Source: Syngnathus acus (taxonomy: Eukaryota > Chordata > Actinopteri > Syngnathiformes > Syngnathidae). From it: DNA of 64,000 nt. Made by a program: the position numbers and the translations under genes. The first letter of the stretch is position 1; the number at the start of each line of letters is the position of its first letter. The notes beneath the pieces are model-generated. The model was not told where the DNA came from and searched no databases. It saw only the letters and a program-made list of their open reading frames with translations. The stretch spans positions 16,858,008-16,922,007 of the forward strand of contig NC_051089.1 in assembly GCF_901709675.1 (NCBI RefSeq), given 5' to 3'. Shown here one piece after another: positions 17,897 to 29,892 of this stretch.

Positions 17897-19980
17897 CCTT
17901 ATTGTGGTCGAGCCAGATTCTAAATGATGCTAAATCAAAGCTTTCTGCCCATAAATTGAATCCTATTTCCTTCTGTTTCACTATGCACCACTAACATTAC
18001 ATTTCAATTTGTTTTTTGTTTATTTTTCCTGTGTCAGTTAGCTTCATTTCCTTGTTTGAGAGATATTTTGGTTATCACATTTTACAAAAGAATGTGTGAC
18101 CTTTGTTTTCACCACAGTGTAATCCACACATTGGCACTCAGACATGTCTTGGTACCATGCCCGACAAATGATATAAACTTCAGTCAGCACAGGAGTATGC
18201 TGGCAAAGGCACCAAGACTTGTATAGATTATGCCGTGCCTGGGAAAGCTGTCACAAATTCTCCCAAATCAGCGAGATCCAAAGTGCTTTGCAAAAACAAG
18301 AGAGGGAATTGGAATGAAAGTCAAAAAGATTCTTTCGTTTTAGAGACAGCTCTTCTACTCCACTGCCGCTTGTCCTTGAATAGCCGCGATGGGGAACCCA
18401 AATGGATTGTAAGGGTCAGCTGGGATATTTTGGTCAGTAGTTGTAACTCCAACTTACACCAAATGTTTGACTTTCCTAGAAGAGGCAGCGAACATGCAGT
18501 CACAGTAAGCCATGTTACGTGCTTCAATTGTTGACACGGCTAACAGGAGCCCTGGTGGTCCTACTCCTCATTCAAGTGACCCCCAAACCCTTTGCTACTA
18601 AATAGTGGCAATGAGGGTGATGGATGCAATCAAGCTGTAGAAGGAGCCCTACTGAGCCCTTTTGGCCTGTAGGAAACCACAGGCTTTGGTTGTTCCGGAG
18701 CCAAAAACAAACACAGGAACTCTGTTAGTTCTTTTAACTTGGGAGGAGTAGCCATTTGGATTAGTAATACACGTGCATCCAGCTTGTTTACTGACGATGA
18801 CACGTGGGCCAATGCGCCAGCATAGAACACATACTGACGTCCTGATGGCAATGTCTAAATACAATGTCTGTGTTGGCAGGAGCATTCAAACGTATGCACA
18901 CAACCAGATGAAATTCTGAACAGCTCAAAAATGCAACCGGTTTGGTCATAGTCTCAAGCCCTATTATTACAATTTCTCAAACTTTTGTGTTTTGCTCTTT
19001 TTGTTCACTTGCTTGATTTCAATGAGTGCATCACAATCAGTCACATTAAAAAAACAGCAGCGCAATGGCTGAACAACTTCATTTCACTTTCTCCCCTACT
19101 ATACTGAGTGTAGAATAAGAGAATTGTTTTTTTGCCTCTTTTATGGCTATTTCAAGTCCGTCGCAAGTGCTTCCCCACTGCTCTACCATGACTTGAATAC
19201 CTCAAAGAGCAAATTAGCACCATATACATTTTTTACATTATACAGGCTTATTGTTAATGGCATAAGACTGGATGCTTTTATTTCTCTTGAGTGAGCAGCA
19301 AAATTTGACACCTTTCATTTCCTTCATTGTCTGTTAGCAAAGGACTTAAACAACTTCAGAACAAATATTAATAATACCATAAAATACCATAAAATTGAGC
19401 GACTATGAGATGTTAAATCAGAATAATTGATTGTAACTAGAGATTCTCAATTGCTACATTTACTGTAGCTGCTGCTCAAGCCACAACACTGAAAGTTGCC
19501 CAAACATAAGTCTTTGCGAATTTGAGTGATAACTTGTAACTAAAAAGTAGCTTAGCCCAGGGTTTTGTCATAGTCGCATTTTGTTATTTATTGAGAAAAT
19601 GGGATTGAAACCCGTATTTTATAGCTGAAAAACGAAGTTATCAAAACTAAGGTGATAAATCCTCACAGCTCTGCCTGCCCACCCTCCCAGAATCATGCTT
19701 TAAAGCTCACTTGCTCTCATGCTAGTCAGATCCACTGAGTGAATTGACAGATGGTAAGACGGGTTGAGCCAAGAGGCTGTTATCCCCCAGAGTGTGCTGG
19801 CGGACATTATAAGATATATCAGCACTATTTGTAAAAAGTCACACACCGCTGCGGAAAAGACCTTTCAACATTCTTTCAGATAAACTGGATGATAATTGAA
19901 ATTTACAGAGATGGCAATGGTTGAACAAAACTGTTAAACGGCTTTAGTGTGCTACTGTTTGTATGTGGGGCTATGCGAAA
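17897..19980. other. No gene seen
   Basis: Open frames at 18235-18534 and 18630-18885 have neither motifs nor matching splice sites. No mobile-element ends were found. Confidence 0.4.
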
Positions 19981-19984
19981 CAGA

Positions 19985-20182
19985 GCTAGGTTTATTTAGG
20001 TTTATTAGCACTTTGTACTTTATAATTATCTTATTTCATATTTTTATATAGAATGTCACTTTTTAACCAGCCGAAATACCACTACATTGTTGAAAGCCGT
20101 ATGCAACGAAATTTCGTTTTGTGTACACCTAGTGTTGACAAAATGACAATAAAGTTTGTCTAAGTCTAAGTCTAAGTCTTTA
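19985..20182 (+). mobile_element. LINE-like 3' end with (GTCTAA)n tail
   Basis: ATGCAACGAAATTTCGTTTT and ATGACAATAAAGTTTGTC followed by GTCTAA repeats, the typical 3' terminus of a non-LTR element with a short tandem tail. No coding part remains. Confidence 0.7.
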
Positions 20183-21800
20183 TCCATGTGAGAAAGCCTT
20201 TGCTACAATGCTAAAAGCATTCCTCGGATGTACTTGCTAGAGGCAATTTTCCTGAGTTTTCATCTTACTGAAAGCCTACTACTGTTTCCAACATACCATA
20301 TTTTAAGTACAATATTTGATTTGCAACATATACAGGAAAAACTGATAACGGAAATCGAAAAATGTCGTCAAATTAAATTGCAATTTATTTCAAGCTCAAT
20401 ATGTTTCTCAAGAACAGCTTCTCAAAAGGAAAAGTAATCCAACAACTGACAGAAAACCTTTGATAAATTCATGTTTTTCATTATTAACTGCCTGAAGAGT
20501 ATCATAGCTCACAAGTATTTACAATCTCAGTGGACTGTCATTCATAATCAGTATTTTGCTGTCACTCTGCTGCTAACATTAAAGCAAAAACACAGAAAAA
20601 TTGGTCTCTGAAGTTGCCTTAGATAATTGCTTATGAAATCATATCCAAGCGCATGCAGGTGCTTCTGTTCCTCCGCAGCACACAAATCAGCACTTTTCGA
20701 CATTAGAAGGTCATCTTTGTCCTATCGCACATCAAGGTGTTGCGAAGGATTCTATGTTGGGTGATGAATGGATCTAAACTTTGTCACCTTTAAGGAGTGG
20801 GAATAGTTGTTTGTCAACGCATGCCCTGCGATTGGCTGGCCACCAATTCAGGATATACCGCACCTACCGCCTGGAGATTGCTAGTAAAAGCTCCAGCACG
20901 CCCGTGACTCTATGATGATAAGCAGCCTGACGTTTCTCAGTATTTAAGATCTAGCTGCTCAGTGACACATTGTCAGAGCACCAAGCTTTTTTCCAGATTA
21001 TCTGCATCCAACCCTGCTCTTGCTTTTTACTTTGTATTTTTTGTGTTATGCATACAGCCCCGTTCTGTGCTGTTCTTTTATAAATAAAGACTTTTACTTT
21101 TCTTGAATATTTGCACTGTTCACCAGTTCACACAAGTGTGCTACAAATTATTGACCAATCAAAAGTGTTGAAAAACCAATATGCCATTTTTGCAGTCTCC
21201 TTAAAAGTGATGATATTGGGGGTACAACGATTCCGCTGGACACCAGCAATTATGGACTGTAAATGTACTAAATGTTCCGTGTACTCGGTCGGAAAGCCCT
21301 GACGTAAAGAACAAAATGTATCTTTTTTAGATGTGTTGGCAGCTGTGACTGCTTGGTCAGTTACTGGCCCTTTCGAACAGAACAGGAAGGGAATCGGTTT
21401 ACAATGAGCATGTCATGCTGTGCTCTACTCGATTTAGTATAATCCACTATAATCCTTCCAACTCTTAGGGTGTTCTATAAGGAAACCTGTCAAAGCTGGT
21501 TTACAAAGTAGACAGCTCCATCTGAAGGACTTCTCCAAGGAGAAAAAGTCACTTAACACCTCCCTTTGAGACGAGAAGGTCACTATCCAGCAAACATTTC
21601 ATGATCTCACATCATTTTGTGCTTCGTTTTAATTTGTGTTTTTACCGCTGAAGAACACACAAGGATATAGCCTGAAGCCAATTACATCAGAAAAGTAACA
21701 AAGTGTTTAACCGCAACAGCTTTCTTGTCTTGCACCAGCATCTGAGGTAATGGTGTTTGATTTGACTCCCAAGGCAGATGTTGTAACAGAATATATGATA
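20183..21800. other. No gene seen; SINE tail near 20817-20920
   Basis: GCATGCCCTGCGATTGGCTGG followed by GCTCCAGCACGCCCGTGACT matches only the 3' half of the SINE family of this window. Elsewhere AT-rich. AATAAA at about 21083 follows a retroelement-like stretch of unknown type. Confidence 0.45.
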
Positions 21801-21808
21801 ATATAGTG

Positions 21809-22659
21809 CAGGGGTCGGGAACCTATGGCTCGCGAGCCAGATGTGGCTCTTTTGATGATTGCATATGGCTCGCAGATAAAACAAAATATTCTCACTTGTT
21901 TTAATCCATCCATCGATTTTTCACTGCGCATGTCCTGTTCAGGGCTGCAGGAGCAATTGTCCATTATTTTAATTGGATGATACTGGCCTACGTTTGCCGT
22001 TGCTGGGTAAAACAGGTAAACGCCCCCTTTTGAATCAGTCTGAGACTGCGTCTGCTCGGTCATTAGCTCAAAGCTAACCCTTCGACGAAGAAGATGGCGA
22101 AAAGAAAAAAAGACGACGAGTATCGTACATTTCAGGACGAATGGACCGAAGAATTCGCCTTTGTGGCGAGAGCGGGTTCTGCGGTGTGTCTAATTTGCAA
22201 TTACAAAATTACATCGTTGAAACGGTCGAATGTAAAGCGGCACTTCGACACGCGCCACGCTACCTTTGCATCAAAATACCCTGCGGGAGACAGCAGAAAG
22301 AAAGCGTGCCAAGAGCTTCTGAGCAGGGTGTAAGCTAGCCAGCAGCAACTCCGCGTATGGACCCGGCAAGGTGACTATAATTCGGCTAGCTTTGCTGGTT
22401 CTTTAGCAATAGTGAGGAACGGAAAACCATTCACAGATGGCGAGTATGCTAAAACGTTCCAAAAAATCCATGCAGCACCAGAAGTCGCATTAATGGTGAG
22501 GGTTATAACAACATTATTTAAAAGAATAAATTCAGAGGCTTATTATACTGACATTTAGTTGAATTCACTTTTAAAATATATTATATGGCTCTCACTGAAA
22601 TAAATTTCCAAATTTTTTGCTTTCATGGCTCTCTTAGTCAAAAAGGTTCCCGACCCCTG
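21809..22659 (+). mobile_element. hAT element remnant with 8-bp target duplication
   Basis: Ends CAGGGGTCGGGAACC and GGTTCCCGACCCCTG are inverted repeats. The flanking octamer ATATAGTG is identical on both sides (21801-21808 and 22660-22667). The element is 851 bp, so most of the transposase is deleted, but its N-terminal coding part remains (22094-22333). Confidence 0.95.
22094..22333 (+). pseudogene. BED zinc-finger N-terminus of a hAT (ZBED/GTF2IRD2-like) transposase, truncated
   Basis: 79 codons with MAKRKKDDEYRTFQDEW, FVARAGSAVCLICN and KRHFDTRHATFASKYPAGD. The C-x2-C and H-x4-H spacing is that of a BED finger and the sequence recalls the hAT-derived ZBED5/GTF2IRD2B group. The frame stops at 22333; the RNase H-like DDE core and the dimerisation domain are absent. 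On its own it could encode only a DNA-binding domain. Confidence 0.75.
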
Positions 22660-22944
22660 ATATAGTGTGTGGCCATTAAAATTTAAACAACTGCATTTCA
22701 ACACATTTTATTGTTTTCTTTGGTGTTTTTAGAAGAACTTGTAGAACCATACTTAACTGAGGTGCATAGGGCTGACTAGTATCCGTGTCTGCCCAAATCG
22801 CTGTACCCCACCAGGAAGCAGGAATTACAAGACCACACAAGAATCAAGACTGTCCCCAAAATAGTTTCATTGGAAGAAAAAATACTTTTAAATAAATGAA
22901 GAACATGTTCTCCTATTTTTTTTTTTCTAATAAAGTCAATTTAT

Positions 22945-23275
22945 GGGGCAGGTGGTGTATTGGTTAGCACGTCCGCCTCACAGTTAGGAGGGTGCGGGTT
23001 TGATTCCACCTCCGGCCCTCCCTTTGTGGAGTTTGCATGTTCTCCCCGTGCCCGCGTGGGTTTACTCCGGGCACTCCGGTTTCCTCCCACATCCCAAAAA
23101 CATGCTTGGTAGGCTGATTGAGCACTCCAAATTGCCCCTAGGTGTGAGTGCAAGTGCGGATGGTTGTTCGTTTCTGTGTGCCCTGCGATTGGCTGGCAAC
23201 CGGTTCAGGGTGTCCCCCGCCTACTGCCCGATGACTGCTGGGATAGGCTCCAGCTTGCAAGTGACCCCCGTGGGG
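22945..23275 (+). repeat. tRNA-derived SINE, near full length
   Basis: The head has an A-box-like TTGGTTAGCACG and a B-box-like GGGTTTGATTCC. The body is the best-preserved copy here, through GCCTACTGCCCGATGACTGC and GGATAGGCTCCAGC, with a (GGAT)n tail. Confidence 0.9.
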
Positions 23276-23418
23276 ATGGATGGATGGATGGATGGATGGA
23301 TGGATGGATGGATGGATGGATGGATGGATGGATGGATGGATGGATGGATGGATGGATGGATGGATGGATGGATGGATGGATGGATGGATGGATGGATGCA
23401 TGGATGCATGGATGGATT
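23274..23418. repeat. (GGAT)n microsatellite forming the SINE tail
   Basis: About 35 GGAT units with GCAT and GATT variants at the end. Long Trp-Met-Asp-Gly or Ile-His-Pro-Ser frames across it are artefacts. Confidence 0.97.
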
Positions 23419-23914
23419 GATTGATGGGCCCGTGTGGTTTAGTGTTACAGCGGCCACACACAGAAAAATAAACATGTAACAGTTAACACAGTGGGTGTGT
23501 GTGGCAGCCAAAATGGCAGCACTTATACCAACTGGCAAATAGATGAGCTTGAGGAAAGATGCAGAGCCAGTGATAAAGAGACGGGGACGTCACTGATGCT
23601 CCACAGTGAGATTAAATGGTCTTTGTTAAAGTGAATCTGTAGCTCCTTTTAGGTGCCGTAAATCAGTCTCATCAGAGGTGTAAAAGTCGAGCTATTTATT
23701 AGAGTGTGCCTTATAGAGAGAGGACTCACCAAACCCAGAACACACTGAAGCCAATCATTTACATAGCTGACTCGGCTTACCGCAAACCGATGATGAGAAT
23801 CATGCCAACGTCTGCGCTCCTGTCTGGTGTGACATGTACAATACTTTGCCTTTTACATTTCAACACAAAATCCTGCCCCCTTTTACACAGCTGCTAACCT
23901 GACTCTGACACACC

Positions 23915-26092
23915 TTGGACACTACCTTGGAGGCTGGAAATGTTGCCGGACAATTCCAACCACTCATTCATATGGGTACTTTTCACATCTCAATCGATAA
24001 TATCACAAATTACTTCAATGTGGCGTACTTTAACGCCCACGATTCAGTAGCGCCTTTACGTCTTAGAATTCGTCCTAGGAGGCTTACTCCGTGGTTCACG
24101 GCTGAAACTCGTACACTTAAACGATTATCCGGGAAGCTTGAGCGCAAATGGCGTGTAACTAAACTTGAGGTCTTCAGTCAGGCATTGTGTGACAGCCTGC
24201 TGAAATACAGTAGTGGTTAGTATTTCCACTCCAGGTCTGCGCCGTCCTGGAGCGTCGCCGGACTCGCCTGCTATTCTTCCCCCGGTTGGGCGTCCGGGCC
24301 TGGCTGGCGGCCACCCCAGCTCGCCCGGCCGTGCCTTCCATTCTTCTGGCGGACGTTCGATCGCTGGACATCAACATGCCTGCTGAGTTCTGCGGACCGG
24401 ACAGTGCGTAGCTGCTGTGCGTCTGGAGCGGATGGCGCGCTATCGGGCGGACCGGGCCATTGTACGAGGGGGAACATCGCGTGGAGGTGGACTGTGCGTC
24501 TACATCCGTGAAGAATAGGGCCGGGACTTTGTTGTGGGATGCCAGCACTGCTCGCCACTGGCGAAGTTTGTGATCTCCGGGCTGTTGGGGTCCTGAACTC
24601 TCTCCCCGTTGTTTTACTTATGTGTTAATCGTGTGCTGTGTCTCGTCACCGTGGGATAGGGGGAACGGTATTTCGGTTTCTTTGTGTGTCCTAGCATGAA
24701 GGAATTGACAATAAAGCTGACTCTGACTCTGGGTCTGACTCTGATTTATATGATTCCGCTTGGGCACATTGTATGTACATATAACATGAGTTTTCATTGT
24801 TATGCGGATAACCCAATCATATATGACGTTAGCAATGACAAATCTGCGGGATTGTTGTAACCTTGAGGCGTGTCTTGCTGAGATTAAACAGTAGATGTCT
24901 CTCAATTTCCTACTTCTTAATCCAGATAAAACCAAGATGATGATAATTGGTCATGCTCGTTATCACCACCTATTTAAGGAAACCACTGTAAATGCAGATA
25001 AATGTACTATTACCCACAGTGACACTGTAACGAATATTGGTGTTATATTTGACCAAACTCTCTCCTTTCAAAAAAACATTAAGAACATAACTAGAACTGG
25101 GTTTTTTCACCTCCGTAATATTGCTAAGATTCGTCCGATTCTTTCAACCCGTGATGCGGAAATTGTTATACATGCGTTGTTACGTTGCTCCTTGATTACT
25201 GTAATGTTTTGTTCTCTGGTCTTTCTAAGTCTAGTATTAAAAGTCTACAATTGGTACAAAATGCTGCAGCAAGACTGCTCACAAGGACGAGAAAGCTTGA
25301 TCATATTACCCTGATACTAGCCAACTTGCATTGTCTCCCGGTCCACTTAAGATGTGACTTCAAGGTTCTCTTACTAACCTTTAAAACATTGCAATGCTTA
25401 GCGTCTTCCTATCTTGTCGACCTAGTTCTACCTTAAGTTCTGTCCCGAAACTGTCGTTCGCAAAACACTGGTCTTTTAGTGACCCCAAGGGCCAAAAAGA
25501 AGTCCGCAGGGTCAAGAGCATTCTCGATTTGGGCTCCAGAGTTTTGGAATGACCTACCCATAGACATCAGAGCTGCTACCTCAGCAGAAGCATTCAAGAC
25601 ACGATTAAAAATACATTTTTATACCATGGCCTTGAATTAACCTATACTGGCTGATTCGGCTGCAGTTTATGCTCTGTGTTAAGTGACACCCAAACTGAAA
25701 CTGGCTGTCTGGATTCCACATAAACCAATCGGGACGAGATCTGAGGCGGATTACCCCTTCGCAGACACTGCCATGACAACTGAGGGCATCTTCCTGCAGC
25801 TCTTCATTTTTGACCATGGACATCTACTTTACTTCTTCTTTGGATTGTTTTATATAGTGTGTTCAACGTTGCCCACTCTGCATCCATTGCAGGCTGGTCA
25901 TCCTGGAACGGGGATCCTTCCATCTGTGGTCCCTTCTCAAGGTTTCTCATTTTTCCCCAGTTGGGCTTTTGTGACTTTTTTCTTGCCCTCCTGGGAGTTA
26001 AGATCAGGGGATGTTGAGAATAATTGTCAACTTTGGCCTTTTGAAGCCCTTTGAGACTTGTCTGTGATTAAGGGCTATATAAATAAACTTGA
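23915..26092 (+). mobile_element. L2-like LINE, interrupted by a second LINE
   Basis: A first coding piece (23915-24220) holds RLTPWFTAETRTLKRLSGKL. The reverse transcriptase C-terminus resumes after the insert: FLLLNPDKTKMMIIG, GVIFDQTLSF, FFHLRNIAKIRPILS, then in another frame LLDYCNVLFSGLSK and LVQNAAARLL. A long 3' UTR ends AAATAAACTTGACTTGAC near 26092. Frameshifts make it dead. Parts of the polymerase core are missing. Confidence 0.88.
24233..24745 (+). mobile_element. Internally deleted LINE inserted in the 23915-26092 LINE
   Basis: A GC-rich 5' part encodes PSILLADVRSLDIN in frame, an endonuclease-start motif, and RADRAIVRGGTSRGGGLCVY in another frame. It jumps straight to a 3' end (ACGGTATTTCGGTTTC, AATTGACAATAAAGCTGACT, CTGACT repeats) that matches, in inverse orientation, the 3' end of the 31600-33357 LINE. 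The reverse transcriptase is absent. Confidence 0.8.
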
Positions 26093-26100
26093 CTTGACAT

Positions 26101-26920
26101 AGAGGACCAAAATGGAGAAAGCCAAAGAAAGGCCATCGTTGATCGACAAATTGAAATTGAAGGGCAACAGCTGCACACGGTGCCCACCTTCAAATACCTG
26201 GGGAGCATAATGTCTGACACCTGCTCAATGGATGACGAGATCCAAAACCGCCTCAAGCAATCATCAGCATCTTTTGGTCGCCTAAAGAGAAGGATTTTTG
26301 TGAACAGCAACCTCAAACTCCACACCAAAGTGCTGGTCTACAGAGCAGTATGCATCACTGCACTACTGTATGGATGTGAGGCATGGACTATTTACAGCCG
26401 CTATCTGAGAAGCCTGGAGACCTTCCATGTGAGATGCCTCCAGAAGATCCTTGGTATCATATGGAAGGACAACGTGCCGCACACAGAAGTGCTGGAGAGG
26501 GCAAGCAGCGTGGAGTCCATCATGGCCCAACGTCAACTCAGGTGGATGGGGCACGTCCAGCCATAGACTCCCACGCAGAATCCTCAATTGTCAGTTATAC
26601 CTGGGCCAACATAGTACTGGTGGGCAGAAGAAGCGGTTCAAAGACCAAATGAAGACCACCCTGAAGAGATGCCAGATCAATCCCTCTTCACTGGAGGAAC
26701 TCACTTCCTGCCGAGACCTCTGGCGCTCCCATTCCTCACAGGGAGTGGATCATATGGAGGAACAGCGCACACAACATCGTGCAGCAAAGCGTACGAAGAG
26801 GTACGCTCGCCAGGCCAGCCCTGCTCCCCCCAGCCCCTCCTTCACATGCCTGGTCTGTAACCACACCTGTAGGTCCAGGATCGGACTGTTCAAACATCAG
26901 CAGACTCACAAATAAAAGAT
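26101..26920 (+). mobile_element. Non-LTR retrotransposon ORF2 C-terminus, frameshifted
   Basis: FKYLGSIMSDTCSMDDEIQ, FGRLKRRIFVNSNLKLHTK, ALLYGCEAWTIY and QRQLRWMGHVQP, then a frame change, KKRFKDQMKTTLKRCQIN and a final C2H2-like knuckle CLVCNHTCRSRIGLFKHQ. This is the C-terminal region of an endonuclease/reverse-transcriptase LINE of a clade different from the L2-like copies. 5'-truncated at about 26101, directly after the L2 tail. Confidence 0.85.
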
Positions 26921-29734
26921 GGTCATCATCGAATCGATGGACAACCATAAGTAAGTGCGTGCGTGTACGTGTGTGTGTGCCACTTGAATTTGACATGGAA
27001 TTGGACAGAAAAAAATAAATACTGCCATTACATCAGAATTGCGCACTTGGTCTTGCACTCTGAGTCCAGGCTAAATTGTCCAAAGGATGTGAGTATGTCT
27101 TGATGTGTAAGCAGCGTGATTGAATGGTAAACCATCCATTTCTGTTTTATCTGATCAAAATTTACTTCTATACGTTTTATATAATCTGCCCATTGGAATG
27201 GCATGCTGGATCCTTAGCAAGGTTATCTATCACGAGGTCAGAAGGATGTGCAAAGCAGTAAAAGATTTGTGGGAAGTTAAGCCATCATAAGTCACTGCAC
27301 AAACTTTCCATAACAATAAATCAAGCAAAATGCAAACTCGTGATTTTTCTTGCCAAGAAATCTTAGACTTAGCCGCACCAACACACCTGGTTTTACTTTG
27401 CGAGCATTTCTCCTGCAAGTGCTGCACTTTACACGACACATAACCCCTGAACCCTTGATAGCTTGTAATGCTGTGAATTTATTCTTGATAAGTAACAGCA
27501 CAGAATGACAGCCTGTCTTGTGCATGTCAATTGCCCCGGGGTGCGTATTCATGTGTCAAGTCCATCACCCTCTTTCCTGTCCACTCAGAGCGCCCACAAG
27601 GCAAGAAGCACTCAAGAGTTTTTCATGTTGCCTTTCTATTTACACCACTTTGTCTTTGTATCAGAATGAATAAGAGAGCCGCTGGGCTGCTGCCCTTAAT
27701 GGTCTCTCCCTTTTACCCTCACCTTGTGTGCTATTTGAATTTCATGACTGATGTGTCCAGCCTTTCCTTCATCTCGAGTACAACGGCTAGGGCTCAGACT
27801 TCTTAACGCTTTACCTTGCGTGACCAGCTAATTGTAGATTTTTGTTTCCCTGATATTAGTAAAAATGCAAACACTTGAACACAAACAGAGGACACAACTA
27901 GATGAATTCATGATGAATTCACGAAAAAGGTGCTAGCTGGAATCACTGAAAAATCTATACGGTATACTATAACATGTCCTTGAGAAACAACAGCCAGTGT
28001 TAGCCCATTTTTCAACACTGATTACACATATTGATTTGACAGAACATGGAGGCTTCGAGTTGAAAGGATTCAGCAGACTGGAAACATAGCGGGTGCTTCG
28101 TCACAGGTCAAAATGCTGACTTACAAATATTACCAACATGTACAGAACCAACAAATAAACGCAATTGTCATTTTTTGCACTGTAACCCTCTACTCGGGAA
28201 TGTCAAGTCACACTTTTGAATATTATGATCACCCTCTGGTTTTAGCACATATACTTGTACAATAAATAATTGGCTTCGTGCGATAACATTTTTGCTATTC
28301 TTAAAATGGGGGGAAAAACAAATTCGAACGTGCACAATCAATTTTCTGGAAGTTTGTTAATCTCCATAACAATATTCTTTTCTAGTCTCAAATTGTTTCA
28401 TTCAAAATCTACATTAACTCTAGAAGCAATTTCTAAGATTATAACAGGCATATTCTGAAACGGTTAAAACAAGTTCACAATAAATATAACCAATAAATTA
28501 CACACTCAACCTGAGCGTGAAATTTTGGTGGGTTATTCATATTCCTGATGACCCTCACTCAGTTCATAAATTACAGTATGGAACTATCACAAGTGTTAAG
28601 TGAAACTACTGATCTAAAGGTTTACAGTCTGTAACTATCTGTCAGTATTAGGTGAAACTACTGATATAAAGGAAAATGGGAAAACAGTAGAGCACTCCAC
28701 CTTAACTGACAGCTAGAGATGATGCAAATAGTGACACTGGAGTTTTATTGTTTTGAATGCAAGTGTTACAACATTGCGCAACGGGCTTGAGAGCAGTGTA
28801 GTCGTTACCTTCTAAAATATTTGTCTTGCACACAGTATTTTGTTTATGGTCACGATGATGCTCTTCTTTTAACCTGAAACTACACCTTCTGCAAAGTGAA
28901 GAAGTAAACAAACGTTGAGTATTCTTTGTGTTTACTACTAACATAGTGAATTCAATAGCATTTTATATGAATTACATTGTTGTATGAATGTATTATAGAC
29001 ACACTCCTGGCAATAGTGTTCCTGGACTGAGCTGTGAGATGAACTGTGGCTTCACCACTACAACCAACAGCAACAAACCAAACCCCTCCTGCAGCGTCAT
29101 CTTAAAAAAAGAATAACATTTAATTAAAGTAAGAGCAACCGAGTCGTCAAACACTGCATTACTGTTATTGCAAGGGCACATTTGTGACAAATGTTTCTGT
29201 GACATACTGCAGAGTACACTCACCAGAGCTTCTCACTAAATGGAATTTGTAAGATGAGGAAGAAAAGAAAACAGAAATTGAATGGGATTTCTCTCTGGGA
29301 TTTCTCTCAAGTACTCGCAAGGCTTTGTCACTCGCGGTGTTATTTACTACTCTCGGGATGTTTTCCTCAGGGTCTCAGCTCACTGAGAGGAAATACTGAG
29401 AATGTTCAATTTATTTGACACAGGGAATATAACCTTCTCGGAACTCAAAGGCCAAGTGGTGGAAAAACAGATGCCACCTGAAAGACGCAGCCTGCCAGTC
29501 TTGCTCAAGATCGCCATCTAGTGGCACTAGTGATTTCTGAGCCTGTGTACTGTAGTAAAGCGCGACTTCTCTGCCTCAAGGGAATCAATGACCGTCTATC
29601 TGTTGTGAAGCCGCAAGACAATCAATGCAAGAACAACAAACAGCAATGATCATCCTGACATGTCTAATTAGTATCAAACATCTCCATTACCGGAAAGTTG
29701 CTGGAAAATTGCCCCAGTCGTGAATAGGCCGACT
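26921..29734. other. No gene seen
   Basis: AT-rich. A small GT-rich simple patch lies at 26957-26980. The open frames (e.g. 27531-27806) show no domain and no convincing exon borders. Confidence 0.4.
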
Positions 29735-29811
29735 TGTTTTTGTTTTGTTTTGTTTTGTTTTGTTTTGTTTTGTTTTGTTTTGTTTTGTTTTGTTTTGTTT
29801 TGTTAGGTTTG
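29735..29811. repeat. (TTTTG)n microsatellite
   Basis: Perfect pentanucleotide run; open frames across it are artefacts. Confidence 0.97.
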
Positions 29812-29818
29812 GTTTTGT

Positions 29819-29892
29819 TGGTTTGTCTATGTGAAGCCCTTTGAGACTGCTTGTGATTTAGGGCTATACAAATAAACTTGACTTGACTTGTT
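29819..29892 (+). mobile_element. L2-like LINE 3' tail, isolated
   Basis: GTGAAGCCCTTTGAGACTGC, GGGCTATACAAATAAACTTG and ACTTG repeats, the same terminus as at 33915-33980 and 26045-26092. Confidence 0.85.

Noticed and set aside
22945-23010. tRNA gene candidate (A- and B-box-like motifs)
   Set aside because: No cloverleaf closes, and the same sequence recurs with a SINE body at several places.
23000-23538. Long frames with WMDG or IHPS repeats
   Set aside because: Produced by the SINE body and its (GGAT)n tail.
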